A stretch of DNA of 64,000 nt from Nymphaea colorata (taxonomy: Eukaryota > Streptophyta > Magnoliopsida > Nymphaeales > Nymphaeaceae): the NCBI RefSeq assembly GCF_008831285.2, contig NC_045139.1, forward strand, positions 17,962,354 to 18,026,353, in the 5' to 3' direction. Every line of letters begins with the position of its first letter. The stretch's first letter is position 1. Positions 36,658 to 48,315 of this stretch are shown piece after piece. Made by a program: the position numbers and the translations under genes. The notes below the pieces were generated by a model. The model had not been told where the DNA came from and searched no databases. It saw nothing but the letters and a program-made list of their open reading frames with translations.

Positions 36658-37647
36658 ACACCTTCAATAATCAAAGAACAACGTGACGTCAGCATCCCAA
36701 TGAGTAGGTGCATTTTTCTATAAAAAGTAGTGAAAAAAAAAGAGATTCGGATTCGGCGTGTCCTTCTCGAAAAGAAAAGCTTTAATCTTTGCCGACTTAA
36801 GTAAAGGACTTGGACAAAAATACACGTATGGTACTTAGAAAACTTAAAATTTGTTTTATACAGTATGAAAACGTTAGGTGCCTTTTGTTATTCTAAAATC
36901 TTTAGATTTCGCTTTTGTTTTTGTTTATTAAACTAAATTTATTAAGAAAATATGATATTATTTTAATTTTTAATTTTTACTTGGAAAAAAACTTCTTTGG
37001 TATAAAATTTCAAAGTTCATACCCTTGTGTCTTCATAGTGAACATACGGTACAACTCTGGTACATTCTAGACAATGAACTCGATAAAGATACAACTTAGC
37101 TTTTGCAGGATCAATATGGTGATGATTGTCTGTTATTGCTCTCTTTCCTTACTTAATTCATCCTTGCATGCACGAAACGGAAAACCCATGTCTTTTAGTT
37201 CTTGACCTTTTCCAATTAGGGAACAATTGGGAGCACGACTTCCATTTGAATTTGGGACGCCAAGCAAACGAACACAAAAGTTTATGATGAGAGTTTTGAA
37301 GCCCTTAATTTTGAGCGGCGCCTTCTTCTATATAAGTCTCAATAGTTTTCCCAATGTGCAAACACGATGACATTTTAATTTACTGTGGACTTCAATTACA
37401 GGTCGTTGCTTGCTGATTAATTAATTTTACTTACTTTACGCACATATAAACTGAGTTTAAAGATTGTTAATAGTAGAGAAGCAAATCAAGCTAACCCAAT
37501 ACCAACAATATGTTTGAAGTGCCCCTCGACCAAAAAATTCCTGACTCTGCTACTCCTCCAAACTAATCACTGTCAATCTCCAAGAAGTGCTATTTGACAT
37601 TCACTCGCCAAATCGTATAAAAAATTTGTGTATAAGGCATTATATAT

Positions 37648-37672
37648 TATATATATATATATATATATATTA
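37648..37672. repeat. (TA)n microsatellite
   Basis: This is a TA run of about 25 bp, preceded by an imperfect TATATT stretch. Confidence 0.9.
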
Positions 37673-38650
37673 TGAATAAATTATCGGATCGATCCAACAA
37701 TCAGGTTAGGTAACGGCTACCGGCACAGTATCCACCTTTAACTTTAACGTGAACGAGTGGCATACTTTCTACCACTTATTTCCCCAATTGAACGTCAAAA
37801 AAAAAAATTGGAAATTGAGTTCCGACTATTGAACATGCCTTAATCGTTTTGTACCATTTATTTCCAGATCTAGTTTACAATTGAGCTTGGTCCACATCGG
37901 AGGCATGAAGTTTTTCCTGCCTGCTCTACGGCAAGGTGCTCGTGAATAATATGTTCTTCATATTTTGTATTTTGAATGAGCTTTATTTTATTTTTTACAT
38001 TTTTTGGGACAGGACGTGCTATAATATGATTTCAAAAGTAAACAAAAACCAACACAAACACATTTTTTCAAGGCTGCATCCATTTCATGTTTCACATGGC
38101 TGAAACTGAAAGACGTGAGTTGGAACACTTTTTGCGTGATCCATTAAATATATGTGAACAAATATTCAACCATTTTTTTTCTACAAAAAATACTGACCGC
38201 ATAAATGTAAATAGGCGGCAGAGTGAAGTAAAAGCTAGTGCGGGCAATTGCTCACACCAACATAGAAAATTTACTTTATTTATGTATGAAAACATAATTC
38301 ATTTTTAGTTTTTTTTTACAGTTTAAAATTAAAGCTTAAAGTTACTGAGATTCTGAACGAGATTGCAAGGTGACATTAAGGAAGGAAAGATCCTTGATAA
38401 TTTGTCTATGCTTATCCCTTAATTTTAAGCATTAAATAATTGTAACAGTTCTTGAAAATAGCGGATGCAAAAAACCATGCATTATGAATGAAAGTAATGT
38501 TTCGATTATCTTCTTTTATTTTGCTTCTTATTCAGTGGACCCAAAACACCCATCGAGCCTAAGCCATACAATCCTTTTATTATCTTCTTATATTTTGCTT
38601 TTTCCACTTTTTCAATACGATAATGGTTGGTGCCAACTATTTTTTTTAGG

Positions 38651-38727
38651 TTGAATTCAAAAATAAGAAAAATCTTTCCGTTTTTTGTTTGAATTCAAAA
38701 ATAAGAAAAATCTTCCGTCGACACTTC
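38651..38727. repeat. short direct repeat, two copies 48 bp apart
   Basis: The segment starting TTGAATTCAAAAATAAG and ending CTTCCG occurs at 38651-38680 and 38699-38727, separated by a T-rich spacer. The copies differ by one T. Confidence 0.85.
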
Positions 38728-39546
38728 TTAGTTCTTTAAGCGCAGCCGTTTAGGCGACGGTAGAGCCGCCGGAGCCCGGTGACTGGAAGAATCGAAAATT
38801 TTCTAATTCTCGCTTTTGGGGTTTGTTGCCTGAAGACGCAAACCGCAACTTCAAGTTTTTTAACTCCTAAAAACGTGAAAAAGCAATTCCAACCTTTTGA
38901 TTCTTCCTTTTCTGGTAAAAGTCTTCAACGCGAATTGCAGCTGCTTTTCCAAGTCACCGGCAGTCAAAAAGCCTCGGTTGACTTGTGGGGGAGTCTTACT
39001 TTCCCCTCTCAAGTTTGGGCATACACTCGATCGATCGGTACCCCGATACGCGGCCCCAGCTCAGGCTCGAAAACAAACAAAAGTTAGGTGTTCCAGTTAG
39101 ACTCCGGCTGTGATTTTATTCGATTCTAACTTTCTATCCGACCCCATGCCTAGCTTTATAACTCTTTTGATCTTATATGACAGCATTCAGCAACATTGTC
39201 TAGTGCTCGGGGCTCTCGGAGAGCTTTTTGTAGTCAATTGCTCACACCACCTTGTAAAATTTGTTTTATTTATATATTAATATTTTATTTTTTTATTGTT
39301 TTAAAATATAAGCACTTCAAAATTTAAATTAAGCGTGCCTCCCAACCAAAATTAATTTTTTTGGCTCCACCAATGAGACCCATTTAATTTGGGAATTTAC
39401 CTAACGTCGTCTAGTACTGTATTATGAACGCAAGGACCATCTGGAAAGAAGGGACTCACTCACTTGGACGGTCAGCAGCCCTCAGTCAAAGTCTTTCAAT
39501 AATGGGTTAGGCCGACGTTGGGCCTTTACATGCATGGGCTCCCGCC

Positions 39547-39571
39547 GCCGGCTGCCGGCTGCCGGCTGCCG
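39547..39571. repeat. 7-bp minisatellite, unit CCGGCTG
   Basis: GCCGGCT is repeated about three times in a row, a GC-rich spot about 1 kb upstream of the acyl-activating enzyme gene. Confidence 0.85.
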
Positions 39572-39912
39572 CATTAGTGAACAGTCACTCCAATACGAAG
39601 CATTTTTCTACTTTTGATCAGTATGATTGACTAAAGTACGATCGAACCAGAACCAGTCCTGGGCCAGCCGCGGCCCAGTTAATCAAGTTGGAGACTCGAT
39701 CGGCTCGACTATGCAAAGACCGAGGATTTAATTCGCTTGACCCTGCGGATGAATAATTAAAAGCTAGCACCCGAGTCAAACCGGCAAGTGGTTGATCTGA
39801 GTCTTGCAGGAAAGGAACCTGAGTCAGTCATGTACCGAAGGATTGCAAGGGCTCCGTCGCAGTTAATGAGCATTAACCCGGGTCAACGGCTGAGACCGAC
39901 GTAGCTAGGCAA

Positions 39913-40048
39913 GGTTTCAGGTGGGAAACCAAGTCGCTGCTTGAGTAAGTTGGGAAGGGATTTCTTTTCCACTTTGGCTGGGTTTCAGGTGGGAAACCAA
40001 GTCGCTTGAGTAAGTTAGGAGGGGATTTCTTTTCCACTTTGCCTGCAG
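39913..40048. repeat. 68-bp tandem duplication in the upstream region of the ligase gene
   Basis: Two copies (39913-39980 and 39981-40048) share TTTCAGGTGGGAAACC, AAGTCGC, TTGAGTAAGTT and GGATTTCTTTTCCACTTT with few differences. They lie about 290-430 bp before the TATA box, so they could carry duplicated promoter elements. A minus-strand frame of 83 codons crosses them but has no domain. Confidence 0.85.
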
Positions 40049-40338
40049 CATACAGTTCTCCGGCAACGTCAGCTTCGCTTTTCGTTGGTCTCCGACAGAA
40101 AAAGCCGTCTTCCGTGAACACCACAGAAGAAAGACGACAACTAAGGGAGAGGGGCCTCCGTCGCTTTCACTAAAACTAAATAATATGAGTTCAAAATAAA
40201 ATTCAAGTAATCAAAGTCAAAAGTCTTTATTCAAGCATTCCTTGCAACCTCACTGCAGCTTCCTATCTCTCTCTTCTGAGCGTAGGATCCGCTTGGATCC
40301 CGGGGTCCTTTGATGCCTCCCTTGTCACAGAAAAAAAC

Positions 40339-40345
40339 TATATAA
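40339..40345 (+). promoter_or_regulatory. TATA box of the acyl-activating enzyme gene
   Basis: CTATATAAGG is a near-consensus plant TATA box, 235-241 bp before the ATG at 40580. It is followed by a C-run and a CT-rich stretch that would form the 5' UTR (about 200 nt). Confidence 0.7.
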
Positions 40346-40579
40346 GGTTCCCTTCTCCCCCCCCCCCCAAGCACAAGCCGCAGAAGAAGCTCCCTCTTTT
40401 CTCAACTCTCCCTCTCCTCCTCCTCTCTCCTACATTCTCTGCTTCTCGGTAGAAACGAGACACACTCACATCTCCAGAACTTCGCCTCTCCCTCTCTCTC
40501 TTAGAGGAAAGAAGAGGACCGCCATTAATTTCCCAGACCTTCTTTTGAACCTTCATTCCCTCTCCCGCCAGCAGAGACG

Positions 40580-42361
40580 ATGGACCAGCTCGCAAAGTGC
40601 CCGGCCAACTACGTCCCCCTGACGCCCACCACTTTCTTGCAGCGGGCCGCCAGCGTCTACGCCGAGAGGACATCCATCATCTACGGCGGCCTCAGCTTCA
40701 CCTGGAAGCAGACCTACGAGCGGTGCCGGCGCCTGGCCTCCTCCCTCCGCTCCCTCAACATCGGCAAGAACGATGTCGTCTCCGTCCTCGCTCCCAACAT
40801 CCCCGCCATGTACGAGATGCACTTCGCCGTGCCCATGGCGGGCGCCGTGCTCAACACCATCAACAGCCGCCTCGACGCGAATTCAGTTGCGACCATTCTC
40901 CGCCACTCCGAGGCCAAGATGCTGTTCGTCGACTGCCAGCTCGTCCGGCTCGCCCGTGACGCGATCATGCTGCTTGTCGGCGACGCCGTCGACTCAATGG
41001 CGCACGCCGGCGCCTGCCCGGTGCCGCTGGTGGTCGTTATCGACGACCTGGACAAGCCCACCGGCGCCCGAATGGGGGAGCTGGAGTATGAGCGCCTGGT
41101 TGGGGCTGGGGACCCTGGCTTCACACCGGCGCCGCTGGAGGACGAGTGGGAGCCCATTACCCTCAACTACACCTCCGGCACCACGTCGGCGCCCAAGGGC
41201 GTGGTTTACAGCCACCGTGGGGCCTACCTCAGCACCCTCAGCCTGGTGATGCAGTGGGACATGCCCACCGCCCCCGTCTACCTCTGGTCCCTCCCCATGT
41301 TTCACTGCAACGGCTGGACCTTCACCTGGGGAGTCGCCGCCCGCGGCGGCACCAACGTCTGCATTCGCAACACCAGCGCCGCCGAGATCTACCGCGCCAT
41401 TGCCGACCACGGCGTCACCCACATGTGCTGTGCCCCCATCGTCTTCAACATCATCCTCAACGCCACCCCCGCCGAGCTCCGGCGCGTTGACCGGACGGTC
41501 GAGATCCTCACCGGCGGGGCCCCACCACCGGCAGCGCTGCTCCAGCAGATCGAGGAACGTGGCTTCCACGTTACCCACGCGTACGGTCTTACGGAAGCAA
41601 CCGGGCCGGCTCTGGTGTGCGAGTGGCAGACACAATGGGACGAGCTGCCCTGCCAAGACCAGGCCAGGCTGAAGGCCAGGCAAGGCGTCGGCGTCCTGAG
41701 CCTCGCCGATGTCGACGTTAAGGACCTGGCCACGATGGCGAGCGTGCCGCGCGATGGCCACACTGTCGGCGAGATCGTGCTGCGCGGTAGCAGCATCATG
41801 AAGGGTTACCTCAAGGACCCCGCTGCAACCCAGGAAGCATTCAAGGGCGGCTGGTTCCGGACCGGCGACGTTGGCGTCATCCACGCCGACGGCTACGTGG
41901 AAATAAAAGACCGGTCGAAGGACGTGATCATCTCCGGGGGCGAGAACATCAGCAGCGTCGAGGTCGAGGCCGTGTTGTATGGCCACCCGGCCGTGGCCGA
42001 GGCCGCTGTAGTGGCAATGCCTCACCCGCACTGGGGCGAAACTCCCTGCACGTTTTTGGCGCTCAAGGAAGGGTTCGCCAAGGAAGGAGTGGAGCAGGAG
42101 GAGATGGTGTCCTTCTGCCGGAAGAAGCTGCCGGGTTACATGGTGCCGAAGAAGTTCGTGTTTCTGCCGGAACTCCCCAAGACATCGACGGGGAAGATCC
42201 AGAAGTTCCAGCTCAGGGTCATGGCCAGAGGCTTGAGTGCAGGCAACGCCGGCGCGCCCAAGAGGATGCCGTCGTTCAAGAGACAGAGCTCCATGCCCAA
42301 AGTGAAGCAGTACAACAACAACAGCCACCACCAGCCGGTGATGGCCAGGTCTCGCTTGTGA
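40580..42361 (+). CDS. peroxisomal acyl-activating enzyme (acyl-CoA ligase, BZO1/CNL-like)
   Basis: ATP- and CoA-dependent ligase of the AMP-binding (ANL) superfamily, 593 residues in one exon. It turns a carboxylic acid into its acyl-CoA through an acyl-AMP. Core motifs: YTSGTTSAPKG at 197-207 (phosphate loop), YGLTEATGP at 335-343, GWFRTGD at 424-430, DRSKDVIISGGENISSVEVE at 444-463 (hinge), and PKTSTGKIQK at 533-542 with catalytic Lys539. The C-terminal SRL (591-593) is a type 1 peroxisomal targeting signal. The N-terminus and the QTYERCRRLASSL motif are those of the plant clade that includes benzoate-, cinnamate- and butyrate-CoA ligases, so an aromatic or short-chain acid is the likely substrate; which one cannot be told. 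Codon use is very GC-rich against AT-rich surroundings. The start matches the family N-terminus (MD-L-KC-ANYVPLTP). Confidence 0.95.
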   Translation: MDQLAKCPANYVPLTPTTFLQRAASVYAERTSIIYGGLSFTWKQTYERCRRLASSLRSLNIGKNDVVSVLAPNIPAMYEMHFAVPMAGAVLNTINSRLDANSVATILRHSEAKMLFVDCQLVRLARDAIMLLVGDAVDSMAHAGACPVPLVVVIDDLDKPTGARMGELEYERLVGAGDPGFTPAPLEDEWEPITLNYTSGTTSAPKGVVYSHRGAYLSTLSLVMQWDMPTAPVYLWSLPMFHCNGWTFTWGVAARGGTNVCIRNTSAAEIYRAIADHGVTHMCCAPIVFNIILNATPAELRRVDRTVEILTGGAPPPAALLQQIEERGFHVTHAYGLTEATGPALVCEWQTQWDELPCQDQARLKARQGVGVLSLADVDVKDLATMASVPRDGHTVGEIVLRGSSIMKGYLKDPAATQEAFKGGWFRTGDVGVIHADGYVEIKDRSKDVIISGGENISSVEVEAVLYGHPAVAEAAVVAMPHPHWGETPCTFLALKEGFAKEGVEQEEMVSFCRKKLPGYMVPKKFVFLPELPKTSTGKIQKFQLRVMARGLSAGNAGAPKRMPSFKRQSSMPKVKQYNNNSHHQPVMARSRL

Positions 42362-42388
42362 GCGAGTTGTTCGGAGACAATAACGGCA

Positions 42389-42408
42389 AAAAAAAAAAAA
42401 AAAAAAAC
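42389..42408 (+). repeat. A-run just after the ligase stop codon
   Basis: About 20 consecutive A residues begin 27 bp after the stop codon of the intronless ligase gene. It could be simple slippage or the remnant of an ancient poly(A) tail from retroposition. Confidence 0.6.
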
Positions 42409-42693
42409 TTTGCCTTGCAAGCCTGGCCAATGTGTACATAGCTTCTCTTCTTCGCCCTCACTCAGTAAAGGGCTGCCTGCAGTTTACGTAATTTTTGTTT
42501 CGATTTATTTGTTTATAAAACTTATTTGTTCCTTAATTCATAAATATGAGACTTCTTTTCTAGTCTATACTTTCTGCTTAGTTGTTGAACTTACTATAAT
42601 GATTATATATTTATTCTACCATTCAGTCCAGAGCGGAAGTTTCCACTTTCCCTCTGTTATTCTTCAACTCCCAGAGAGCACCCGAAAAAATTA

Positions 42694-42699
42694 AATAAA
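42694..42699 (+). promoter_or_regulatory. candidate poly(A) signal of the ligase gene
   Basis: AATAAA lies about 330 bp past the stop codon at 42361. It is the first exact match downstream on the plus strand; plants tolerate variants, so others are possible. Confidence 0.35.
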
Positions 42700-44250
42700 A
42701 AACTGGTTGCCCCAACCCCTCAAAGATATGACTAGTCTTCAAAAAAGAAGAAGAGGTGGGAAGAAATATTAAATCAAAGAAATGAATTCTCTTCACGGTT
42801 TTCCCTATTACACAATGCCAGATTTAATTTAAGCAAGAAAATGCAGTTTTTGTCAAGGGGCGCGCTTTTATCCTGCTTTCTTTCTTCGTGCATGTGTAAG
42901 AATCAAAGCCTCAACTTTCAAAGGTCAGAAACTTTCTACAAGCGCGAGAAAATTGAAGAACTCTATGGTTTGAAAGCTCAGCTTCTCAAATGTAATGGCC
43001 CCCTCAACATGTAAACCAGGCTATTTAAAAATTACAAACTGTTCATCTTCATTGTTTATCATATTGAAAGCTTTAATGCTCGTGAAAATTGAAGCAAAAG
43101 CTCGCAAACCAGAGGGCCGAACATACACGTTCTGAACAACCGATCAGAACCCGCGCACCGTCACACGCACAAAACGACGTCAGTTAAATTGTTTTTTAGA
43201 TTGAAGGTCAGGCCCCGCCACCAAAAAGCTTTATTGCAGCAAATAACTGGAGAAACAGAACGGTAAATCTGAAACATTATCAAGAAGTTGTCAGCCAAAT
43301 AATTCAAGCAAGAGTTCGGTCTTCGGTACCTTCACCATTTTTATATCTCAAAAGATATCCGACCGAATATGCCTCCTAAAGATATTATGCATAACATATT
43401 AGGATAATGCGGATCGAAATTGAGCTTAAAATTGTCTAATGACTTCCAAATATATATGAGAAAAGAAATCCGAATTTGAGACAAATACAGCCGGAAAAAT
43501 ATAAAACCAGGAAGACATATCCAGGACAATGGGCTCTCTATTGGGATAAAATGAATCCAATGGAAGGTGGAGATAGCGGTTCGTATCCCCTTGTCTTCTT
43601 CTCTTTCCCCCACCATGTTTGTGTCCTTCGAACGGCGGTATCGTTCCCACTTTCAGTGGACTGAAATGGCTGCAAAATGAAAAAGGGTGTTGAATGTTGA
43701 CGGAGAGCAGGACAAAAGGACAGCTCTTAATTGATCCTCATCATGCAGCACAACCTCCCCCTTTCCCTTTTTCATTTTGTCACCTCATCGCCATGCTTTA
43801 GCACAGAAGGATCTTGAGCCATCTTCCGTTGCGAAATCCTCTCCCTAGAAGCTGAAATAATTATCAGTGTTAGCTCTAAGTTGCTTAAGACACATCTATA
43901 TGTACAGTTGATTTTATAGAAATGTCAGTTCTTCTGCCATTTATTGCCTCCGGTAACATTATTAAAAAATGAAGGGGCATTTGATTGCCCTTGATCTAAG
44001 TTTCTTAAAGTCTTTGAAATGCATGGATTTAAGATCAGGCCTTCCCCATCTAAACTTAAGTCGGATCTTTTTTTCAATGTAAAATATTGGTAGAGTGAGG
44101 ATTTGAAGTGCAGATCTTACGTCTGATCTAAGGCCTTTCTAGTTTCATGAATCTAGATTTTGCTATGAATCTTTTGTCACATCGACAAAAGCGATTCACA
44201 TCAGACCCATGCCACATCCTGTCGCTTGACTGGTTTCCTAATTGTAGCTA
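42700..44250. other. intergenic, no gene recognised
   Basis: AT-rich sequence between the ligase gene and the large tandem duplication. The frames at 43341-43664 overlap on both strands with no domain. Around 43970-44110 there are phrases resembling MITE ends (GGCATTTGATTGCCC) and repeated AGATC motifs, but no inverted partner was found. Confidence 0.5.
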
Positions 44251-47200
44251 TAGGTTGGATCTGTGGGACAGATGAGACAAAATACGTCTTTGTTCTGCTG
44301 GTTTCTTGATATAAAGCCACTCAGGCAGCCACTTGTTTCCCCACCGAAAAGCTCTTCCTATCGTTTTGACTTGGCATTTCGGAACTCATAAATTAATTCA
44401 TGGGTTTGATGTGAAACTACAGTACAGTCTTACATGTATGAATTTTATATATAACCACCACTTGGGTACCCCTTGTTTCTCCGCCAAAGTCTTCCTACTG
44501 TTTTGCCTTCACAAAAGAAGCGCAGCTTGGTATTGAATTTTAGCTTTTTTCAACTTAATCGTCATCTTAATTATCAACTTAAGTCTGCAAAAGCATTAGA
44601 TTGCCTTTGGTTTTAAATCCGTTGGTTTGGATGACACACTTTTGCTGATGCAATAAAAGATTCACACTTAAATTCATAGATATCATCAAGTTAAGAATTT
44701 GTTAAGTCGTATCGAGATCCTCATCTTACTCCTTTATGATGACAAAAAGTTCTAAAAAAATGAGAAGGGGGTCATAATCATAAACATCAGATCCTGAGAA
44801 TTCTAAAAGCAGAGGAGATCAAAAGTATTAAATACCCCTTTAGTGGTATCGCCTTCTTGACTTTGTCAGGCTAGAATGTAGAGAAAATGACAGAATACTG
44901 TCTGTCATCCCTTTGTGTCAATTATATCCAAGTCGTCAATTTCATACCAGTTTTAACTGCAAAATCAGATACAATTAATTGTACAAGTTCGGATAAGTAG
45001 ACAATCTTGGATTTGTTCGTGATTAATTTAGATATGACTGAGTTGATAAATATGACCAGATCCGACTTCCTTATATAGAGGTAAATTTTTTTGATATTAA
45101 AACTAATAAAAGAGATGGTTTTTTTTTTTTTTTTTTACTTCTCCATCAATTAAACAACCCATTTGACTCCTTTTCTTTTTTTTTTTATTTTATACTAATG
45201 CGCCAATGGAAAGAAAAGTCAACTCTTCTTGGCTTCAATTTAAGCTTCATATAATCACATTAGTTAACTTCTTTCAAGATCTTCTCACATTCTCGTTTCT
45301 GATGTTCGGATCTTGGTACATGCATGTAAAAGTATACCCTAGTAGTTAGTCGGATCTGCAACCGGGTATGCCTTGAAATCAGATTTGTAGTCTGCAACCC
45401 ATTTATGGGGAACATCAGATTAAGTTGGGCTAAATTAATAATGATAATCAAATCAAGTATTAATGTAATGAATTTACATCTTAAGATCCAAAATGATTCA
45501 TAGTTCGTTTATAAAACTTACAGTCAACAACATGTGATCGGTATGATACTAAAAGAATGTTTGTTACGATACTATAGTTGTAATATATTTTTTTCTTGGG
45601 CACTGAGATCATGTATTCATGCATGCACGCGTAAAACATAGCGTTTCATCATATTGTAGTAATATTCTATTCACGCAATTCTTTAACCAATTTTTTTCAT
45701 TTTTGGGATGTGACCAGAAGATCGTTAGCATCGTAATTAAGCCATTAAATAATAGCTATATACTTAGTTTATGAACATAAAATTATTCGATGTAGTAATA
45801 AATTTGCAAATTTGTTCATCACATGCTTGTCCGAAGGAATTAACATCATGGGCAAATATCTGCTCGCTCATTTTCATCTCTTAAATGTTCATTTTTGGCA
45901 CAATCTGGAAAAAAAATTCATGCAGTGGAATCAACCATTCAAATGATAGTTCCTATCCACCAAGAAGGTCAATGATCCACCATTTGGGCATAAGCCACAC
46001 ATACCGTATACTAAGAATAAAACCATTCAAATGCCTACTGTAACAACCTGGCACACTCTCACATTGGGCTCGAGCCTCTGGTCCGACAGATCCCAATTTG
46101 CACCATACTAATTTCACCTAAGGTACACTACCTAAGGTACACTCTGATAATTTGACTCCTCCATAATTTGACTCCTCGATTATTTTTATGCTAACTAGTT
46201 GATTTTGTCAACAACTATGCTTGAATTCAATAGCCAGAACATCTTTGAATCTCCAGAAAATTCATTTAAATAATTAGTTTATGAGGAAATAGTCCTTAAA
46301 ACATGTTTCCAATTCATTTTGAAGTGGTAAGTTTTGTACTTCACCACTCTCAAAATTATTATCATTACCAATCAATGCTACTAGAAATCATGAACAATAA
46401 CTTGCAACCAGATTAGCAAACGTGTGATGACTTAAAACAAGTACAGTAATTCATGATATTAAATAATTGCGGTGTGTGTATTGTCAGTCGTTACCCTGCA
46501 AACTCCTGGTTTGCATTATTCTTTCTTTAGCATCCACTCAGTTTTAAGACCAAAGCCTTTTGGTAATCATTAAAGTTCAATGGTGCGGTAATGTGTCCTT
46601 TTCGCGTGCCCAAATCTTTAGAGCAGATTTATGAAATACCCACAAAAAATTTAAACGGTCAATCAACCCGTTCAAGACTTGTTCACCATTGAAAAGCTGC
46701 ACAGCTCGATTTTCGGGTCGCAGACTTCATGTTGGCCACCTCGAATATTTTAAGGCAAGTTAATTCACCTTTCCAAGTATGCGAAGCTTTTTCGGACCCA
46801 TGATAGAATGGCTGGCTAGCTTTCAAAATAATTATGGCTACTTAAGTTGATTCTATCACCGATGAGAGAAATATTTGAGTAATATAGTTTGACATCATAC
46901 AAGTGTAATGGTGAAAAGTTTTTTTTTGAAAGATCATGTACGTACCCATCAAAGAGTTCTCTCCTAGTTCGACCCATTTATTCGATGATTGAATGGAGAA
47001 TTGAAAATTTTAAGCACCACTGCAAATCCAGCCATTATCACTACCATGGTTCTATCGTAGTAACGAAAGCACGTTCTAGCAGCTTCCTCATGTAAATTAA
47101 TTTCATCATAATTGGCAACTTTCGTGACCACACGAAAATCACGTCTTGCTCATATTCATCAACATCAATAAAGATCACGACACTCTGTGGTACATGATAA

Positions 47201-47255
47201 ATGACAATGAAGCAGATCCCAATCGAGAAATTATTGCCTGGTCTCGTAATTGTGG
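44250..47255. repeat. copy A of a ~3-kb tandem segmental duplication
   Basis: Copy A follows the same order of blocks as copy B downstream: ATATAAAGCCACTC (44310), TTTCTCCGCCAAAGTCTTC (44478), GATTGCCTTTGGTTTTAAAT (44601), CAGATACAATTAATTGT (44966), CTTTCTTTAGCATC (46521), CATGTTGGCCA (46729) and the block around 46995-47060. Within the unit, the CTTGTTTC-CC-CC-AAAG-CTTCCTA segment is itself duplicated about 140 bp apart (44333 and 44474). No conserved reading frame survives comparison of the copies. Confidence 0.8.
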
Positions 47256-47539
47256 AACATATGAGACTAGCACGTTTATGTTCTGGTTGTTTCTTCATAT
47301 AAAGCCACTCGGGCGGCCACCTGTTTATGTTCCCATCGTTTTACCTTCACAAGCAATGCGCATCCAGATATTTGAGCCCTCTATCAACTTGGCATCTCCG
47401 AACTCGACTGGCAGCCACTGGTATAAATTGATTCATTGGTTTGATATAAAACTACAGGCGTACATTTATGAATCTTATATATAACCACGTGGGCACCCCC
47501 TTGTTTCTCCGCCAAAGTCTTCATACTGTTTGCCTTGCA

Positions 47540-48315
47540 ACTTGTTTGTTTTGTTTGGGGATGCGGCCTCTACCTTTATTAAACAAAATTATCTGTACAG
47601 AAAAGAAAAGGATAACACCAAAATATCTGTTATCCTTCATACATAATAATAGATTTAAAAGCTGATTCAACTCTTCAAAAATACTGATACCATATCACAC
47701 AAAAAAAGAAAAAAAAAGAACCAAAGAAACATTAGTTAGCCTGCACACAAAATTAAGTCCCAAATTAAGTCCCTCCACTGCTTCATGTGGAAGGTGATGA
47801 AGGAGCCAAATTCTAACCTAAGATAAAATTTTTCAAATTTGACATTATAATGAAAATCTTTTACCAGCCTGTAGAACTTCGGCCGTAGCCTTTTTCATTC
47901 ATAGTGTTGTTGTATCCTCCGATTGAGGGCTTCCACTCTGGTGCAAATGCATATGTGACCGTCATATTCCTTATGATGTTTGAACATCTTTTCAAACACC
48001 TCTGGGCAGAGCCAAAAAATTTTTATGAGGAGGTGAATTAAAGTTTCTATATTTTAACTAGGGCCAAAATATTATTTTTCAAAATTTTATATAAAACCAA
48101 TGAAATTTTCTAAAATTTACACATAAATTTAAAAAAAAAAAAGATGATGTGGGGCTAGTGACCAAGCAAGCCAAACCGCTGCTCCCTCCAACTAGCCTGT
48201 AAACACCTCGCCCCTTGAATTCAACAATATCGACATACCATTGGCTCCATCACTAAAATAAGAGTTTCCTCCAAGCACCATGCCCCATGAATTCAATAAT
48301 ACGAATACCATTGCC
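47540..48315. other. insertion within copy B of the duplication
   Basis: About 780 bp are present only in copy B; copy A runs directly from the CTTCCTACTG block to GCGCAGCTTGG. Its right part carries the dispersed repeat shared with 5270-5380. No coding region or clear inverted ends were found. Confidence 0.5.

Larger units (their letters stand above)
22261..40338. other. 18-kb gene-poor intergenic region
   Basis: No gene recognised. Well-supported contents are a Harbinger-like MITE (25300-25609), an inverted-repeat element (36498-36657), (TA)n tracts (30564-30599, 37648-37672), small tandem repeats (38651-38727, 39547-39571, 39913-40048) and a pair of related segments near 35183 and 35580. 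A GC-richer island at 27840-28560 has short open frames without domains. All other frames are short and overlap. I found no reverse transcriptase, integrase or transposase. Confidence 0.55.

Noticed and set aside
40597..41799. Several 90-158 codon frames in other frames of the ligase gene
   Set aside because: They are shadows of the same GC-rich exon with biased Pro/Arg/Ser composition and no motifs.
40994..42439. 481-codon open frame on the minus strand
   Set aside because: It is exactly antisense to the ligase gene. High third-position GC removes stop codons on the opposite strand; the translation has no domain.
43970..44210. Second Harbinger-type MITE
   Set aside because: A left-end-like GGCATTTGATTGCCC is present but the matching right end is missing.
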